64,000 bases of DNA from RYN-230 sp963834705 (lineage in GTDB: Bacteria; Actinomycetota; Actinomycetes; Streptosporangiales; Streptosporangiaceae), in assembly GCA_963834705.1 (NCBI GenBank), contig CAWICV010000002.1, positions 248,001 through 312,000 on the forward strand, written 5' to 3'. This document shows, piece by piece, positions 1 to 7,943 of this stretch (within the stretch, counting starts at the first letter, position 1; every line of letters begins with the position of its first letter). The position numbers and the translations under genes were made by a program. The notes under the pieces are model-generated. The model was not told the origin of the DNA, did not search any database, and saw only the letters and a program-made list of their open reading frames with translations.

Positions 1-591
1 GACTGGCACGACATCGTCGCGCTGCCCGGCGGCCAGACCGCGCTGATCATGGGCGACGCGATGGGTCACGGGCCGGAGGCGGCCGCGGTCATGGTCCAGT
101 TGCGCACCGCGGCGCACGCGCTGGCCGACCTGGAACTGCCGCCCGAGGAGGTGCTGCGCAGGCTGGACCGGATGGCCGCGGCCATGTCCGGCACGCCGTA
201 CGCCACCTGCCTGTACGCCGTGCTCGACCCGGCCAGCAGCTCCTGCCTGGTGGCCAAGGCCGGGCACCCGCCGCCGGTGCTGGCCCGGCCCGACGGCGAG
301 ACCGAACTGCCCGACCTGCCCGCCGGGCTGCCGCTCGGCCTGGCGGCCGGCTCGTTCGACACGGTGCGGATCGACCTGCCGCCGGGCGCGGTGCTCGCGC
401 TCTACACCGATGGCCTGGTGGAGAGCCGCACCCGGCCGCTCGAGGACGGCCTGAGCGCGCTGCGCGGCGCGCTCGGCGACGCCCTGGCTAAGCCGGGCGC
501 ATCGCTGGACGGCGCGTGCGAGGAGGTCATCCAGGCGCTGCGGCAGCGCGGCGAGGACGACCTCACCCTGCTGCTCGCGCGCATCCGCTGA
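1..591 (+). CDS. SpoIIE/PP2C-family serine phosphatase, C-terminal part (5' end outside window)
   Basis: The frame is open from base 1 and ends in TGA at 589-591. The visible 196 residues are the end of a SpoIIE-type PP2C phosphatase. Family hallmarks are visible: the GDAMGHG metal-binding motif at the start, AGHPPPVL in the middle, LYTDGLVESR, and a closing GEDDLTLLL motif. Such proteins dephosphorylate anti-sigma-factor antagonists or other phosphoserine targets and usually carry N-terminal GAF, PAS or response-regulator sensors. That part lies upstream of the window, so the input signal cannot be named. The call is firm; the partner is unknown. Confidence 0.9.
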   Translation, partial: DWHDIVALPGGQTALIMGDAMGHGPEAAAVMVQLRTAAHALADLELPPEEVLRRLDRMAAAMSGTPYATCLYAVLDPASSSCLVAKAGHPPPVLARPDGETELPDLPAGLPLGLAAGSFDTVRIDLPPGAVLALYTDGLVESRTRPLEDGLSALRGALGDALAKPGASLDGACEEVIQALRQRGEDDLTLLLARIR

Positions 592-603
592 TCCGCCTGG
601 TTC

Positions 604-681
604 AGCTAACTGGTTTAGCTAGCCGGTCTAGCTAGCCGGTCTAGCTAGCCGGTCTAGCCAGCCGGTTTAGCTAGCCGGTTG
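604..681. repeat. 13-bp tandem repeat, six copies
   Basis: Six head-to-tail copies of a 13-bp unit, consensus AGCTAGCCGGTCT, start 12 bp after the phosphatase stop codon. The three central copies (617-655) are identical and the outer ones diverge. There is no spacer, so this is not a CRISPR array. It occupies the gap before the next gene, and no terminator hairpin is obvious there. Confidence 0.9.
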
Positions 682-716
682 GCCAGCCGGCCGCCTGATC
701 TGGTTCCCTGCTAGGC

Positions 717-1631
717 ATGACTTCGCTCGCATCGGTGGATGCCGTCCCGCCCCCGGCCTGGTTCACCGCGGCGCTGGGCACCGCGGCCGAGGAAGGCAAG
801 ACCGAGGTCGCCGGGGCCAGCATCGCCTACCGCGCCTGGGGGCAGCGTGGCCAGGGCGGCATCGTGCTGGTGCACGGCGGCGCCGCGCACGCCCGCTGGT
901 GGGACCACATCGCCCCGCTGCTGCTGGCCGGCGGGCACCGGGTGGCCGCGCTCGACCTGTCCGGGCACGGCGACAGCGGACGGCGGGAGAGCTACCGCCT
1001 GGACACCTGGGCCGAGGAGGTGCTGGCGGTCGCGGCGGACGCGGGCATCGGCGGCCCGCCGGTGGTGATCGGGCACAGCATGGGTGGCTTCGTGGCGCTG
1101 CGCGCGGCCAGCCGTTATGGCGCCCGGCTGGCCGGCGCGGTGGCCATCGACTCGCCGGTGCGGGACATCACGCCGGAAGAACGCGCCGCCCGGGACCAGC
1201 GCGCGTTCGGCCCGCTCCTGGTCTACCCCACCCGGGAGGCGGCCATCGCCCGGTTCCGCCCCGTCCCGGACCAGCCGGTGCTGCCGTACATCGCCGCTCA
1301 CGTGGCCGCCACCTCCATCCACGCCGTGCCCGGCGGCTGGAGCTGGAAGTTCGATCCCCGCATCTTCGCCCGGCACCTGCTCGTCCCGGACCTGCTCACC
1401 CGGCTGGACTGCCGGGTCGCGCTGTTCCGCGCCGAGTACGGCCTGGTGTCCGCGCAGATGAGCGAGGTCATGTACGACCGGCTCGGCCGGCTCGCCCCGG
1501 TCATCGAGATCCCGGCGGCGGCGCACCACGTGATGATGGACCAGCCCATCGCGCTGGTCACCGCGATCCGCACGCTGCTGTCCGACTGGGATCACTCACT
1601 GCCCGCCGCGCCCCGCCCGCCGGCTGGCTAG
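717..1631 (+). CDS. alpha/beta hydrolase
   Basis: A 304-residue single-domain alpha/beta hydrolase. The oxyanion-hole HGG motif is at residues 53-55, the nucleophile elbow GHSMGG places the catalytic serine at 121, and the AAAHHVMMD motif near the C-terminus supplies the histidine. There is no signal peptide or membrane segment, so it is probably cytosolic. The substrate cannot be read from sequence. Five bases separate its stop from the next hydrolase gene, so the two are likely co-transcribed. No strong ribosome binding site precedes the ATG. Confidence 0.85.
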   Translation: MTSLASVDAVPPPAWFTAALGTAAEEGKTEVAGASIAYRAWGQRGQGGIVLVHGGAAHARWWDHIAPLLLAGGHRVAALDLSGHGDSGRRESYRLDTWAEEVLAVAADAGIGGPPVVIGHSMGGFVALRAASRYGARLAGAVAIDSPVRDITPEERAARDQRAFGPLLVYPTREAAIARFRPVPDQPVLPYIAAHVAATSIHAVPGGWSWKFDPRIFARHLLVPDLLTRLDCRVALFRAEYGLVSAQMSEVMYDRLGRLAPVIEIPAAAHHVMMDQPIALVTAIRTLLSDWDHSLPAAPRPPAG

Positions 1632-1635
1632 CCAG

Positions 1636-2646
1636 ATGCCGCCGATGATCAGGTACTGCGCCACGCCAGCGGGCCACGTCGCCTACTCGCTGGCCGGCAG
1701 CGGCCCGCCGGTGCTGTGCGACGCGGGCTGGGTCACCCACCTCGGCCGGCAGCTGGAGCTGTTCGGGTTCGGCGCGTTCCTGGCCGGGCTGGCCCGGCGG
1801 CACACCGTGATCCGCTACGACAAGCCCGGCTGCGGGCTGTCCGCCCGGGACCGGGCCGACCTGTCCTTCGAGGCCCAGCTGGCGGCGGCGCTGGCCGTCG
1901 CCGACGCGGCCGGGGCCAGCCGGTTCAGCCTGTTCGGCGCGTCGCAGGGCGGCCAGATCGCGGCCGCCATCGCCGCCCGGCATCCGGACCGGGTCGCGGA
2001 TCTTGTGCTGTACGGCACCTGCGCGAACGGCGCCGACCTGGCTCCGCCCGAGGTCCGCGACTCGCTGGCCGCCCTGGTCCGGGCGCACTGGGGGCTCGGC
2101 TCGAAGGTGCTGGCCGGCATCTTCATCCCCGGGCCCAGCGCCGCGGAGGTGGACGCGTTCACCCAGGCGCAGCGGGCCTGCGCGCCGGCCGAAGTGGCCG
2201 CGGACATGCTGGATGTCTACTACCGCACCGACGTGCGGGCGCTGCTGCCGCAGGTCCGGGCGCGCACCGTGGTGCTGCACCGTGAGGCCGACCCGGCCAC
2301 CAGATTCCAGCTCGGCCAGGAGGTGGCCGCGCTCATCCCGGGTGCGGCGCTCGTCCCGCTGCCCGGCACCAGCCACCTCTTCTACCACGGGCGCTGGGCC
2401 GAGGTGCTGGCCGCGCTGCTCGGCTTCCTCGATGCGGCGGCCAGCCCCGGGCCGCGGCTCACCGGCCGCGAACTCCAGGTGGCCGGGCTGATCGCGGACG
2501 GCCTGACCAACCACGCGATCGCCAGCCGGCTGGGGGTCGCGCCGCGTACCGCGGAAGCCCACGTGGAGAACATCCGGCGCAAGCTCCAGGTCCGGTCCCG
2601 GGCCCAGATCGCGGCCTGGGTCACCGAGCAGCGGCTACGCAGCTAG
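1636..2646 (+). CDS. alpha/beta hydrolase fused to a LuxR-type HTH domain
   Basis: A 336-residue protein with two parts. Residues 10-265 form an alpha/beta hydrolase (nucleophile elbow GASQGG, serine 103; histidine in TSH at 245-247). Residues 275-332 form a LuxR/GerE helix-turn-helix beginning LTGRELQV and including TNHAIASRLGV. An ATG at residue 4 is an alternative start. The fusion suggests a regulator whose DNA binding responds to binding or turnover of a small ester or lactone-like ligand, which is inference. It lies 5 bp after another alpha/beta hydrolase gene. Confidence 0.85.
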   Translation: MPPMIRYCATPAGHVAYSLAGSGPPVLCDAGWVTHLGRQLELFGFGAFLAGLARRHTVIRYDKPGCGLSARDRADLSFEAQLAAALAVADAAGASRFSLFGASQGGQIAAAIAARHPDRVADLVLYGTCANGADLAPPEVRDSLAALVRAHWGLGSKVLAGIFIPGPSAAEVDAFTQAQRACAPAEVAADMLDVYYRTDVRALLPQVRARTVVLHREADPATRFQLGQEVAALIPGAALVPLPGTSHLFYHGRWAEVLAALLGFLDAAASPGPRLTGRELQVAGLIADGLTNHAIASRLGVAPRTAEAHVENIRRKLQVRSRAQIAAWVTEQRLRS

Positions 2647-2759
2647 GTAGTTCGCCCGGTCATCCCGCCGGGCGGCGGCCCGGCTGGGGCGGCCGGCGCC
2701 CCGGATGCCGGCTGTTTACCCGATGGCCCGGCTGGGTGGCCAGTCCTTAGCGTCGGGCT

Positions 2760-3554
2760 ATGACCCTGACCAGTAAGACCACCGGAGCGCGCGCTGGGCA
2801 GCCGCGGGCAGTGGCGTTCGGCAAAGTAGGTTTGCTCGGCTATGCGCTGGCCTGCTACCTGTGCATGCTGGCGGTGCTGGGCTACGGAGCCGGCTTCTTC
2901 GCCAACCGCGGCGTGCCCACCAGCATCGACGGGACGCCGCGGGGTGGCTGGGCCGGCGCGGCCGTCATCGACCTGGCGCTGCTCGGCCTGTTCGCGGTGC
3001 AGCACACGGTGATGGCCCGGCCCGCGTTCAAGCGGCGCTGGACCAGGCTGGTGCCCGCGGCGGCGGAGCGGGCCACGTTCGTGCTGGCCGCCAGCCTGGC
3101 GCTGGCCCTGCTGTACTGGCAGTGGCGGCCGTTCGGTGGCGCGCTGTGGCGGCTGGCTGGGCCGGGCGCGGCCGTGCTGCTCGCCGTGCAGGCGGCCGGC
3201 TGGTTGCTCGCGCTCGGGTCCACGTTCCTGATCAGCCACACCGACCTGTTCGGGCTGCGGCAGGCCTGGCGGCGGGCGCGCGGTGACCGGTACACGCCAC
3301 CGCCGTTCACCGAGCGCGGCTGGTACCGCTGGGTGCGCCATCCGCTCATGTCCGGGTTCCTGCTCGTGTTCTGGGCGACCCCGGTACTGACCGCCGGGCA
3401 CCTGCTGTTCAGCGTCGCGGCGACCGGCTACATCCTGACCGGCATCGGCTTCGAAGAGCGCGACCTGCGGCGTGAGCTCGGCCCCGTCTACGCCAGCTAC
3501 GCGGCCCGGGTGCCCGCGCTCATCCCTGGCTGCCGCCGCCGGCCCGGGCGGTAA
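2760..3554 (+). CDS. mddA: methanethiol S-methyltransferase-like membrane protein (MddA/isoprenylcysteine methyltransferase family)
   Basis: A 264-residue integral membrane protein with about five hydrophobic segments. The C-terminal half has the methyltransferase signature of the isoprenylcysteine carboxyl methyltransferase/NnrU-like superfamily: RHPLMSGFL, EERDL, then a GPVYASYAARVP tail. FAVQHTVMARPAFKRRW and LISHTDLFGLRQ are also present and match what I recall of MddA proteins, which methylate methanethiol to dimethyl sulfide with SAM. The specific substrate is a family-based inference; the membrane methyltransferase fold is much surer. It stands alone between unrelated genes. Confidence 0.75.
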   Translation: MTLTSKTTGARAGQPRAVAFGKVGLLGYALACYLCMLAVLGYGAGFFANRGVPTSIDGTPRGGWAGAAVIDLALLGLFAVQHTVMARPAFKRRWTRLVPAAAERATFVLAASLALALLYWQWRPFGGALWRLAGPGAAVLLAVQAAGWLLALGSTFLISHTDLFGLRQAWRRARGDRYTPPPFTERGWYRWVRHPLMSGFLLVFWATPVLTAGHLLFSVAATGYILTGIGFEERDLRRELGPVYASYAARVPALIPGCRRRPGR

Positions 3555-3604
3555 ACCCTGGGCTGTACACAGAAATGTCGGACCTGCCGCGCACAATGGG
3601 GCCC

Positions 3605-4225
3605 ATGCCGCTGCAGAACCGGGTGACCCCCACCGGCGAGATCGTCACCGACCCGGCGCGCGGGCTGATCATGGGCAACCGTGGCTGCCTGCACGACCCG
3701 GACGGCCGGCTGGGGACCAGCCGCTGGCGGACGGCCGCCTGGATCTGCTGCGTGCTGGACTGGCGCGGGCGGCGCCGCGACCCGATGCCGCCGGGCCGGT
3801 GGACCGCGCTGTTCTTCCTGGACGAGGCCACCGCGCTGGCCGCCGGGCACCGGCCATGCGCATACTGCCGCCGGGCCGACTACCTGCGCTTCGCGCAGGC
3901 GTGGCGGGTGGCCCAGCGGCTGCCCAGCCGGCCCGGGGCCCGGGACATGGACCAGATCCTGCACCGGGAACGGCTGGACCCGGCCCGGCGGAAGCGCACC
4001 TACCGTGCGCCGCCGGCCCAGCTGCCGGACGGAGTGATGATCCGGGCCGGCGGCACCATCGGGCTGCTGGCCGGCGGCCGGCTGCGGCCGTGGTCGTTCC
4101 ACGCCTACGCCGCCCCGGCCGCGGGCGCGCTGCCGGAGGTGGCGGACGTGCTCACCCCGCCGTCCACGGTGGCCGTCATCGCGGCCGGCTACCGGCCGAT
4201 GCTGCATCCGAGTGCGGCGGCTTGA
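3605..4225 (+). CDS. conserved hypothetical protein with CxxC-type motif
   Basis: A protein of 206 residues if started at the ATG at 3605 (MPLQNRVTP); an in-frame ATG at 3575 would add ten residues. I recognise this as a conserved actinobacterial and proteobacterial family of unknown function: the N-terminal RVTPTGEIVTDPARG and MGNRGCLHD blocks, PGRWTALFFLDEATALAAGHRPC, and a CAYCRR motif that could bind metal. There are no membrane segments and no assigned role. It ends 33 bp before the 18-bp repeat array that precedes the HAD gene. Confidence 0.7.
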   Translation: MPLQNRVTPTGEIVTDPARGLIMGNRGCLHDPDGRLGTSRWRTAAWICCVLDWRGRRRDPMPPGRWTALFFLDEATALAAGHRPCAYCRRADYLRFAQAWRVAQRLPSRPGARDMDQILHRERLDPARRKRTYRAPPAQLPDGVMIRAGGTIGLLAGGRLRPWSFHAYAAPAAGALPEVADVLTPPSTVAVIAAGYRPMLHPSAAA

Positions 4226-4258
4226 CCTTGCCCTGGGGGTAAGCCGCACGGTGTACCC

Positions 4259-4330
4259 ATGTCAAACGGTGTACCCATGTCAAACGGTGTACCCATGTCA
4301 AACGGTGTAGCCATTTCAAACCGTGGAGCC
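4259..4330. repeat. 18-bp tandem repeat abutting the HAD start codon, four copies
   Basis: Four 18-bp units, consensus ATGTCAAACGGTGTACCC, end exactly at the ATG of the HAD gene at 4331; a partial unit lies at 4247-4258. The repeat is in frame with the downstream gene, so each of the first three units supplies an extra in-frame ATG encoding MSNGVP. Translation could start at 4259, 4277, 4295 or 4331. Copies diverge toward the gene. Confidence 0.9.
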
Positions 4331-4936
4331 ATGCCAATCAGAGCCGTCGTCTTCGACATCGGTGGTGTCCTGGAGCTCACCGAGCCGGGCCGCCTGGAAC
4401 GGATCTGGGAACCGAGGCTCGGCCTCGGCCCGGGGGAGCTGGGCTCCCGGCTGGCCGGGGTGGCCGCGGCCGGGGCGGTGGGGGCCATCTCCGAGCTGCA
4501 GGCCGGCCAGCGCATCGCTGAGATCCTCGGCCTGGACGCCAGCCAGTTGCGCGCGTTCCTGGCCGACCTGTGGGCCGAGTACCTGGGCACGCTGAACGCG
4601 GACCTGACGCGCTACTTCGCCGGCCTGCGGCCGCGTTACCGGACCGGCATCATCAGCAACAGCTTCGTCGGCGCCCGGCAGCGCGAGCAGCAGCGCTACG
4701 GGTTCGGCGACATGACCGACCTGATCGTGTACTCGCACGAGGCGGGCATGGCCAAGCCGGACCCGCGGATCTACCAGCTGGCCTGCGACGGCCTGGGCGT
4801 GGCCGCGGCGGACACGGTGTTCCTCGACGACGTGGCGGAGAACGTGACCGCCGCCGCCGAGGCCGGCCTGCACGGGATCCTCTTCACCGGCACCGGCCAG
4901 GCCATCGCCGACATCCAGGCGCTGCTGGACGGCTAA
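4331..4936 (+). CDS. HAD-IA family hydrolase
   Basis: A 201-residue HAD phosphatase from the ATG at 4331 (MPIRAVVFDIGGV). Motif I FDIGGV carries the nucleophilic aspartate; the second acidic residue of DxD is glycine, as in other IGG/LGN-type HAD proteins. Motif II is the serine of ISNSF, motif III the lysine of AKPDPRIY, and motif IV VFLDDVAEN. Length fits a HAD with a small helical cap. Substrate is unknown. Longer in-frame starts exist within the preceding 18-bp repeats and would add up to 24 repetitive residues, so the true N-terminus is uncertain. Confidence 0.85.
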   Translation: MPIRAVVFDIGGVLELTEPGRLERIWEPRLGLGPGELGSRLAGVAAAGAVGAISELQAGQRIAEILGLDASQLRAFLADLWAEYLGTLNADLTRYFAGLRPRYRTGIISNSFVGARQREQQRYGFGDMTDLIVYSHEAGMAKPDPRIYQLACDGLGVAAADTVFLDDVAENVTAAAEAGLHGILFTGTGQAIADIQALLDG

Positions 4937-4966
4937 CGGACCGTGCCGACCGGACCCTGTTTAACG

Positions 4967-5036
4967 CACCGTGCTTACCGGACCGTGCTTACCGGACCGT
5001 GCTTACCGGACCGTGCTTACCGGACCGTGCTTACCG
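4967..5036. repeat. 14-bp tandem repeat, five copies
   Basis: Five 14-bp copies, consensus GACCGTGCTTACCG, four of them identical (4981-5036). The array fills the gap between two convergent genes. The last copy supplies the stop codon (TAA on the minus strand, 5031-5033) of the membrane protein gene, so repeat expansion or contraction could change that protein's end. Confidence 0.9.
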
Positions 5037-5546
5037 GATCGGGGCCGGGGCCGTGTGGCGGCTGTCGAACAGCAGCAGCCAGGCCATGTTGAAGCCCAGG
5101 AACACCAGCAGGGTCAGCAGCACCGCCTCGGTGCGCAGCACGTCCAGCCCGCCCACTACGGCCAGGGCGCCGATCAGCAGGTACAGCGCGACCGCCGCCA
5201 GGTACCCGGCCAGGCCGAGCTGATCGGCGGCCGGGGCGTCCGGCAGCCTGCCGCCGCGGTCCGCCATGCTGCGCGCCGGGAGCCCGCTGACCAGGGTCAG
5301 CACCGCGGCCCCGGACAGCGCGATGACCGCGAACGACACCCGCCAGAACACTGGGTCGGCCGGATCGATCAGGGCCAGCAGGCTCATCATTCCGGGCAGC
5401 ACGAAGTGCAGTGCGACGCCGTACGAGCGCCGCCGGTGCCGGGCGCTGCCCTGCCATTCCCGCATCCGGATCTGCACCGCGACCAGCCACAGCCCGAGAA
5501 GCGCGAAACAGGCTGGCGAAAAAGCCCCATAAAAGCCGCTCAGCAT
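5031..5546 (-). CDS. multi-pass membrane protein of unknown function
   Basis: A 171-residue protein from the ATG at 5546 (MLSGFYGAF), preceded by a good ribosome binding site (GGGAGGAG). About five hydrophobic segments are visible (around residues 3-22, 43-60, 68-88, 112-132 and 140-158), separated by short arginine-rich loops, for example RHRRRSYG. I do not recognise the family. Its stop codon lies inside the 14-bp repeat array. Confidence 0.7.
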   Translation of the reverse strand: MLSGFYGAFSPACFALLGLWLVAVQIRMREWQGSARHRRRSYGVALHFVLPGMMSLLALIDPADPVFWRVSFAVIALSGAAVLTLVSGLPARSMADRGGRLPDAPAADQLGLAGYLAAVALYLLIGALAVVGGLDVLRTEAVLLTLLVFLGFNMAWLLLFDSRHTAPAPIR

Positions 5547-5675
5547 GACATTCTCCTCCCCCTGCCTGGGCATAAGTCGCTATCCAGGCCGCCACCGCCC
5601 TGGCCCATAGTGGAACAATTACCCGGGCCGCGCCAGCCGTCCTGGCCACCAATTTTCCTGGCCCGCCGCCGGGAC

Positions 5676-6047
5676 TCAGCCGATCAGCGTCTCCTTCGGG
5701 CGCACCACGCAGAACTCGTTTCCTTCCGGATCGGCCAGCACGGTCCACGACTCCTGGCCGGTCTGCCCGATGTCCACCCGGCGGGCGCCGAGCGCGAGCA
5801 GCCGCTCGATCTCTGCGTCCCGGTCCGCGGCGCTGGCCGTCAGGTCCAGATGAACCCGGTTCTTCGCCGTCTTCACGCCGGTCACCGGCATGAAGCAGAT
5901 GCCCACCGGCGCGTCCACACCGGTCCCGATGACGATCTCCTGATCCCGTTCGGAGAGCACCCGCCAGCCGAGCGCCTGGGTCCAGAACCGGGCCAGCCCC
6001 GGCAGGTCGTGGGTGTCGATGACAATGTGATGCAGTCGCAATGGCAT
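5676..6047 (-). CDS. VOC-family (glyoxalase/bleomycin-resistance-like) protein
   Basis: A 123-residue single VOC domain. It opens with LHHIVIDTHDLPGLARFW, has the NRVHLDLTA strand in the middle and ends in DPEGNEFCVV, the usual end of the second beta-alpha-beta-beta-beta module. Metal-ligand positions include the histidine of LHHI, the histidine of VHLDL and the glutamate of GNEF. This divergent group is widespread in actinomycetes and has no fixed substrate. Transcribed away from the alpha/beta hydrolase at 6141. Confidence 0.85.
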   Translation of the reverse strand: MPLRLHHIVIDTHDLPGLARFWTQALGWRVLSERDQEIVIGTGVDAPVGICFMPVTGVKTAKNRVHLDLTASAADRDAEIERLLALGARRVDIGQTGQESWTVLADPEGNEFCVVRPKETLIG

Positions 6048-6140
6048 ACGGCCAGTATCTGAGGTGCGCCAGCAGCCGGTGGGCAGTTAGGTTGGGCGAC
6101 GGGCCGCGCGGCTGGCGCGGGCCGAGCAGAGGCGGAGGCC

Positions 6141-7013
6141 ATGGAACGCCTGATCCAGACCGCGGATGGCCGGACGCTGGCCGTCGAGGAGTACGGCGAC
6201 CCCAGTGGCCAGCCGGTGCTGGTGCACAACGGCACCCCCAATTCCCGGCACCTGTACCAGCACGTGGTGGCGGACGCCGGCGCGCACGGGCTCCGGCTGA
6301 TCGGCTACGACCGGCCCGGGTACGGCGGCTCGTCGCCGCAGCCGGGGCGGGCCGTCGCCGACTGCACGGCTGACGCGCGCGCCATCTGCGCCGCGCTGGG
6401 CGTGGACCGGGTGGCGATGTGGGGCATCTCGGGCGGCGGGCCGCACGTGCTGGCCTGCGCCGCGCTGCTGCCCGACCTGGTCGTGGCGGCCGCGTCGCTG
6501 GCCTCGCTGGCCCCGTACGGCGCGGACGGCCTGGACTGGTACGCCGGGATGGGCCAGGAGAACGCGGACGACTTCCGGCAGTACTTCGCCGATCCCGGGG
6601 CGGCCCGGCAGAAGGTGGCCAAGGACCGCGAAGAGGCGCTGGCCGAGACGCCGGAGGACGTGGCCAAGGGCCTGCAGACGCTGCTGACCCCGACCGACGC
6701 GGCCGTGCTCACCGGTGAACTGGCCGAGTACCTGGTCTGGTCCACCAAACAGGGCCAGGCCCCGGGGGATGAGGGCTGGTGGGAGGACACTGAGGCGCAC
6801 GCCAGCCCGTGGGGCTTCGAGCTGGCCCGGATATCGGTCCCGGTGCTGCTGCTGCACGGCCGGGAGGACCTGTTCGTCCCGTTCGGGCACGGTGAGTGGC
6901 TGGCCCGGCACGTTCCCGGGGTGACCGCCCGGCTGCTGGACCACGACGGCCACCTCACCCTGCTGGAGAACCGCATCGGGGAAGTGCACGACTGGCTGTC
7001 CACTTTTTTCTGA
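6141..7013 (+). CDS. alpha/beta hydrolase
   Basis: A 290-residue alpha/beta hydrolase with a GGCGGAGG ribosome binding site. The oxyanion HNG motif is at residues 29-31, the nucleophile elbow is GISGGG, the acidic residue is in HGREDLFVP, and the histidine is in DGHLTLLE. It resembles the haloalkane-dehalogenase/epoxide-hydrolase shape only generally, and no substrate is assignable. Convergent with the enoyl-CoA hydratase-like gene, leaving only 14 bp between stop codons. Confidence 0.85.
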   Translation: MERLIQTADGRTLAVEEYGDPSGQPVLVHNGTPNSRHLYQHVVADAGAHGLRLIGYDRPGYGGSSPQPGRAVADCTADARAICAALGVDRVAMWGISGGGPHVLACAALLPDLVVAAASLASLAPYGADGLDWYAGMGQENADDFRQYFADPGAARQKVAKDREEALAETPEDVAKGLQTLLTPTDAAVLTGELAEYLVWSTKQGQAPGDEGWWEDTEAHASPWGFELARISVPVLLLHGREDLFVPFGHGEWLARHVPGVTARLLDHDGHLTLLENRIGEVHDWLSTFF

Positions 7014-7027
7014 ACGCCAGTGCCTGC

Positions 7028-7807
7028 TTACTGGCGGCCGCGCCGCCAGCGCGGTTTGCGCTTCTCCAGGAACGCGTGCGTCCATTCCCGGGCGTCCGGC
7101 AGCTGGCTGGTCGCGGCCATCACCTCCATCGCGTAGGCGTACGCCTTCGGCTGGTCCAGGTCGATCTGCGCGTACAGGGCCTGCTTGCCGATGCCCTTGC
7201 TCTCCGCCGAGCCCCGGGTGACCCGGTCCAGCAGATCCTGTACCGCGGTATCCAGCTGCGCGGCCGGCACCACCGCGTTGACCAGGCCCCAGTCCAGCGC
7301 GGTCCGGGCGTCGATGACGTCACCGGACAGGGCCAGCTCCATGGCCCGCTTCCGGCCCACGTTGCGGGCCACTGCCACCATCGGCGTGTGGCAGAACCAG
7401 CCGCCCTTACCGCCGGGCGCGGCGAACCCGGCGTCCTCGCTGGCCACCGCCAGGTCGGTGCTGGCCACCAGCTGGCAGCCGGCCGCGGTGGCCAGCCCGT
7501 GTACCCGGGCCACCACCGGCTGCGGGATCTGCTGCATGACCGTCATCAGCTCGGTGCAGGTGGCCAGCAGCGCGCGGACCGCAGACAGGCCCGCGTCGGC
7601 CACCTCGGCCAGGTCATGCCCGGAGCTGAACACCGGGCCGTTGCCGGCCAGCACCACGCCCAGCGCGGTGCTGTCCCCGATCTCCCGGAACGCCCCGATC
7701 AGCTCGCGCATGTGCGCCTGGGACAGCGAGTTGCGCCGCTGCGGCCGGTTCATCGTCACGGTGGCGAAGTCACCGGACCGGTCCACCAGGATGTGCTCGT
7801 ATCCCAT
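7028..7807 (-). CDS. enoyl-CoA hydratase/isomerase-family protein (ECHDC3-like)
   Basis: Start chosen at the ATG at 7807 (MGYEHILV), which follows a GGAGGAC site. The 259 residues show the crotonase fold: FSSGHDL for the first oxyanion strand and GLATAAGCQLVAS for the second. The two glutamates of true hydratases are missing: Q stands where the first is expected, and the second region reads PGGKGGWF. This matches the ECHDC3-type subgroup, whose reaction is not established. Probably an acyl-CoA-binding enzyme, but unlikely to be a classical hydratase. Confidence 0.8.
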   Translation of the reverse strand: MGYEHILVDRSGDFATVTMNRPQRRNSLSQAHMRELIGAFREIGDSTALGVVLAGNGPVFSSGHDLAEVADAGLSAVRALLATCTELMTVMQQIPQPVVARVHGLATAAGCQLVASTDLAVASEDAGFAAPGGKGGWFCHTPMVAVARNVGRKRAMELALSGDVIDARTALDWGLVNAVVPAAQLDTAVQDLLDRVTRGSAESKGIGKQALYAQIDLDQPKAYAYAMEVMAATSQLPDAREWTHAFLEKRKPRWRRGRQ

Positions 7808-7943
7808 GGCGTCCTCCCTGGTTGTGATGAACGGGGCGTGCTGAACGGAGCGCGATGAATCAGCCGGGCCCGTTTCGTCTACCCAGGCAATCACGCTAAG
7901 TCAAACAGCGCTAAGTCAGACAGCACAGCGACGGGAGACGACG

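Noticed and set aside
604..681. CRISPR-like array
   Set aside because: Copies are head to tail with no spacers, and no cas genes are present.
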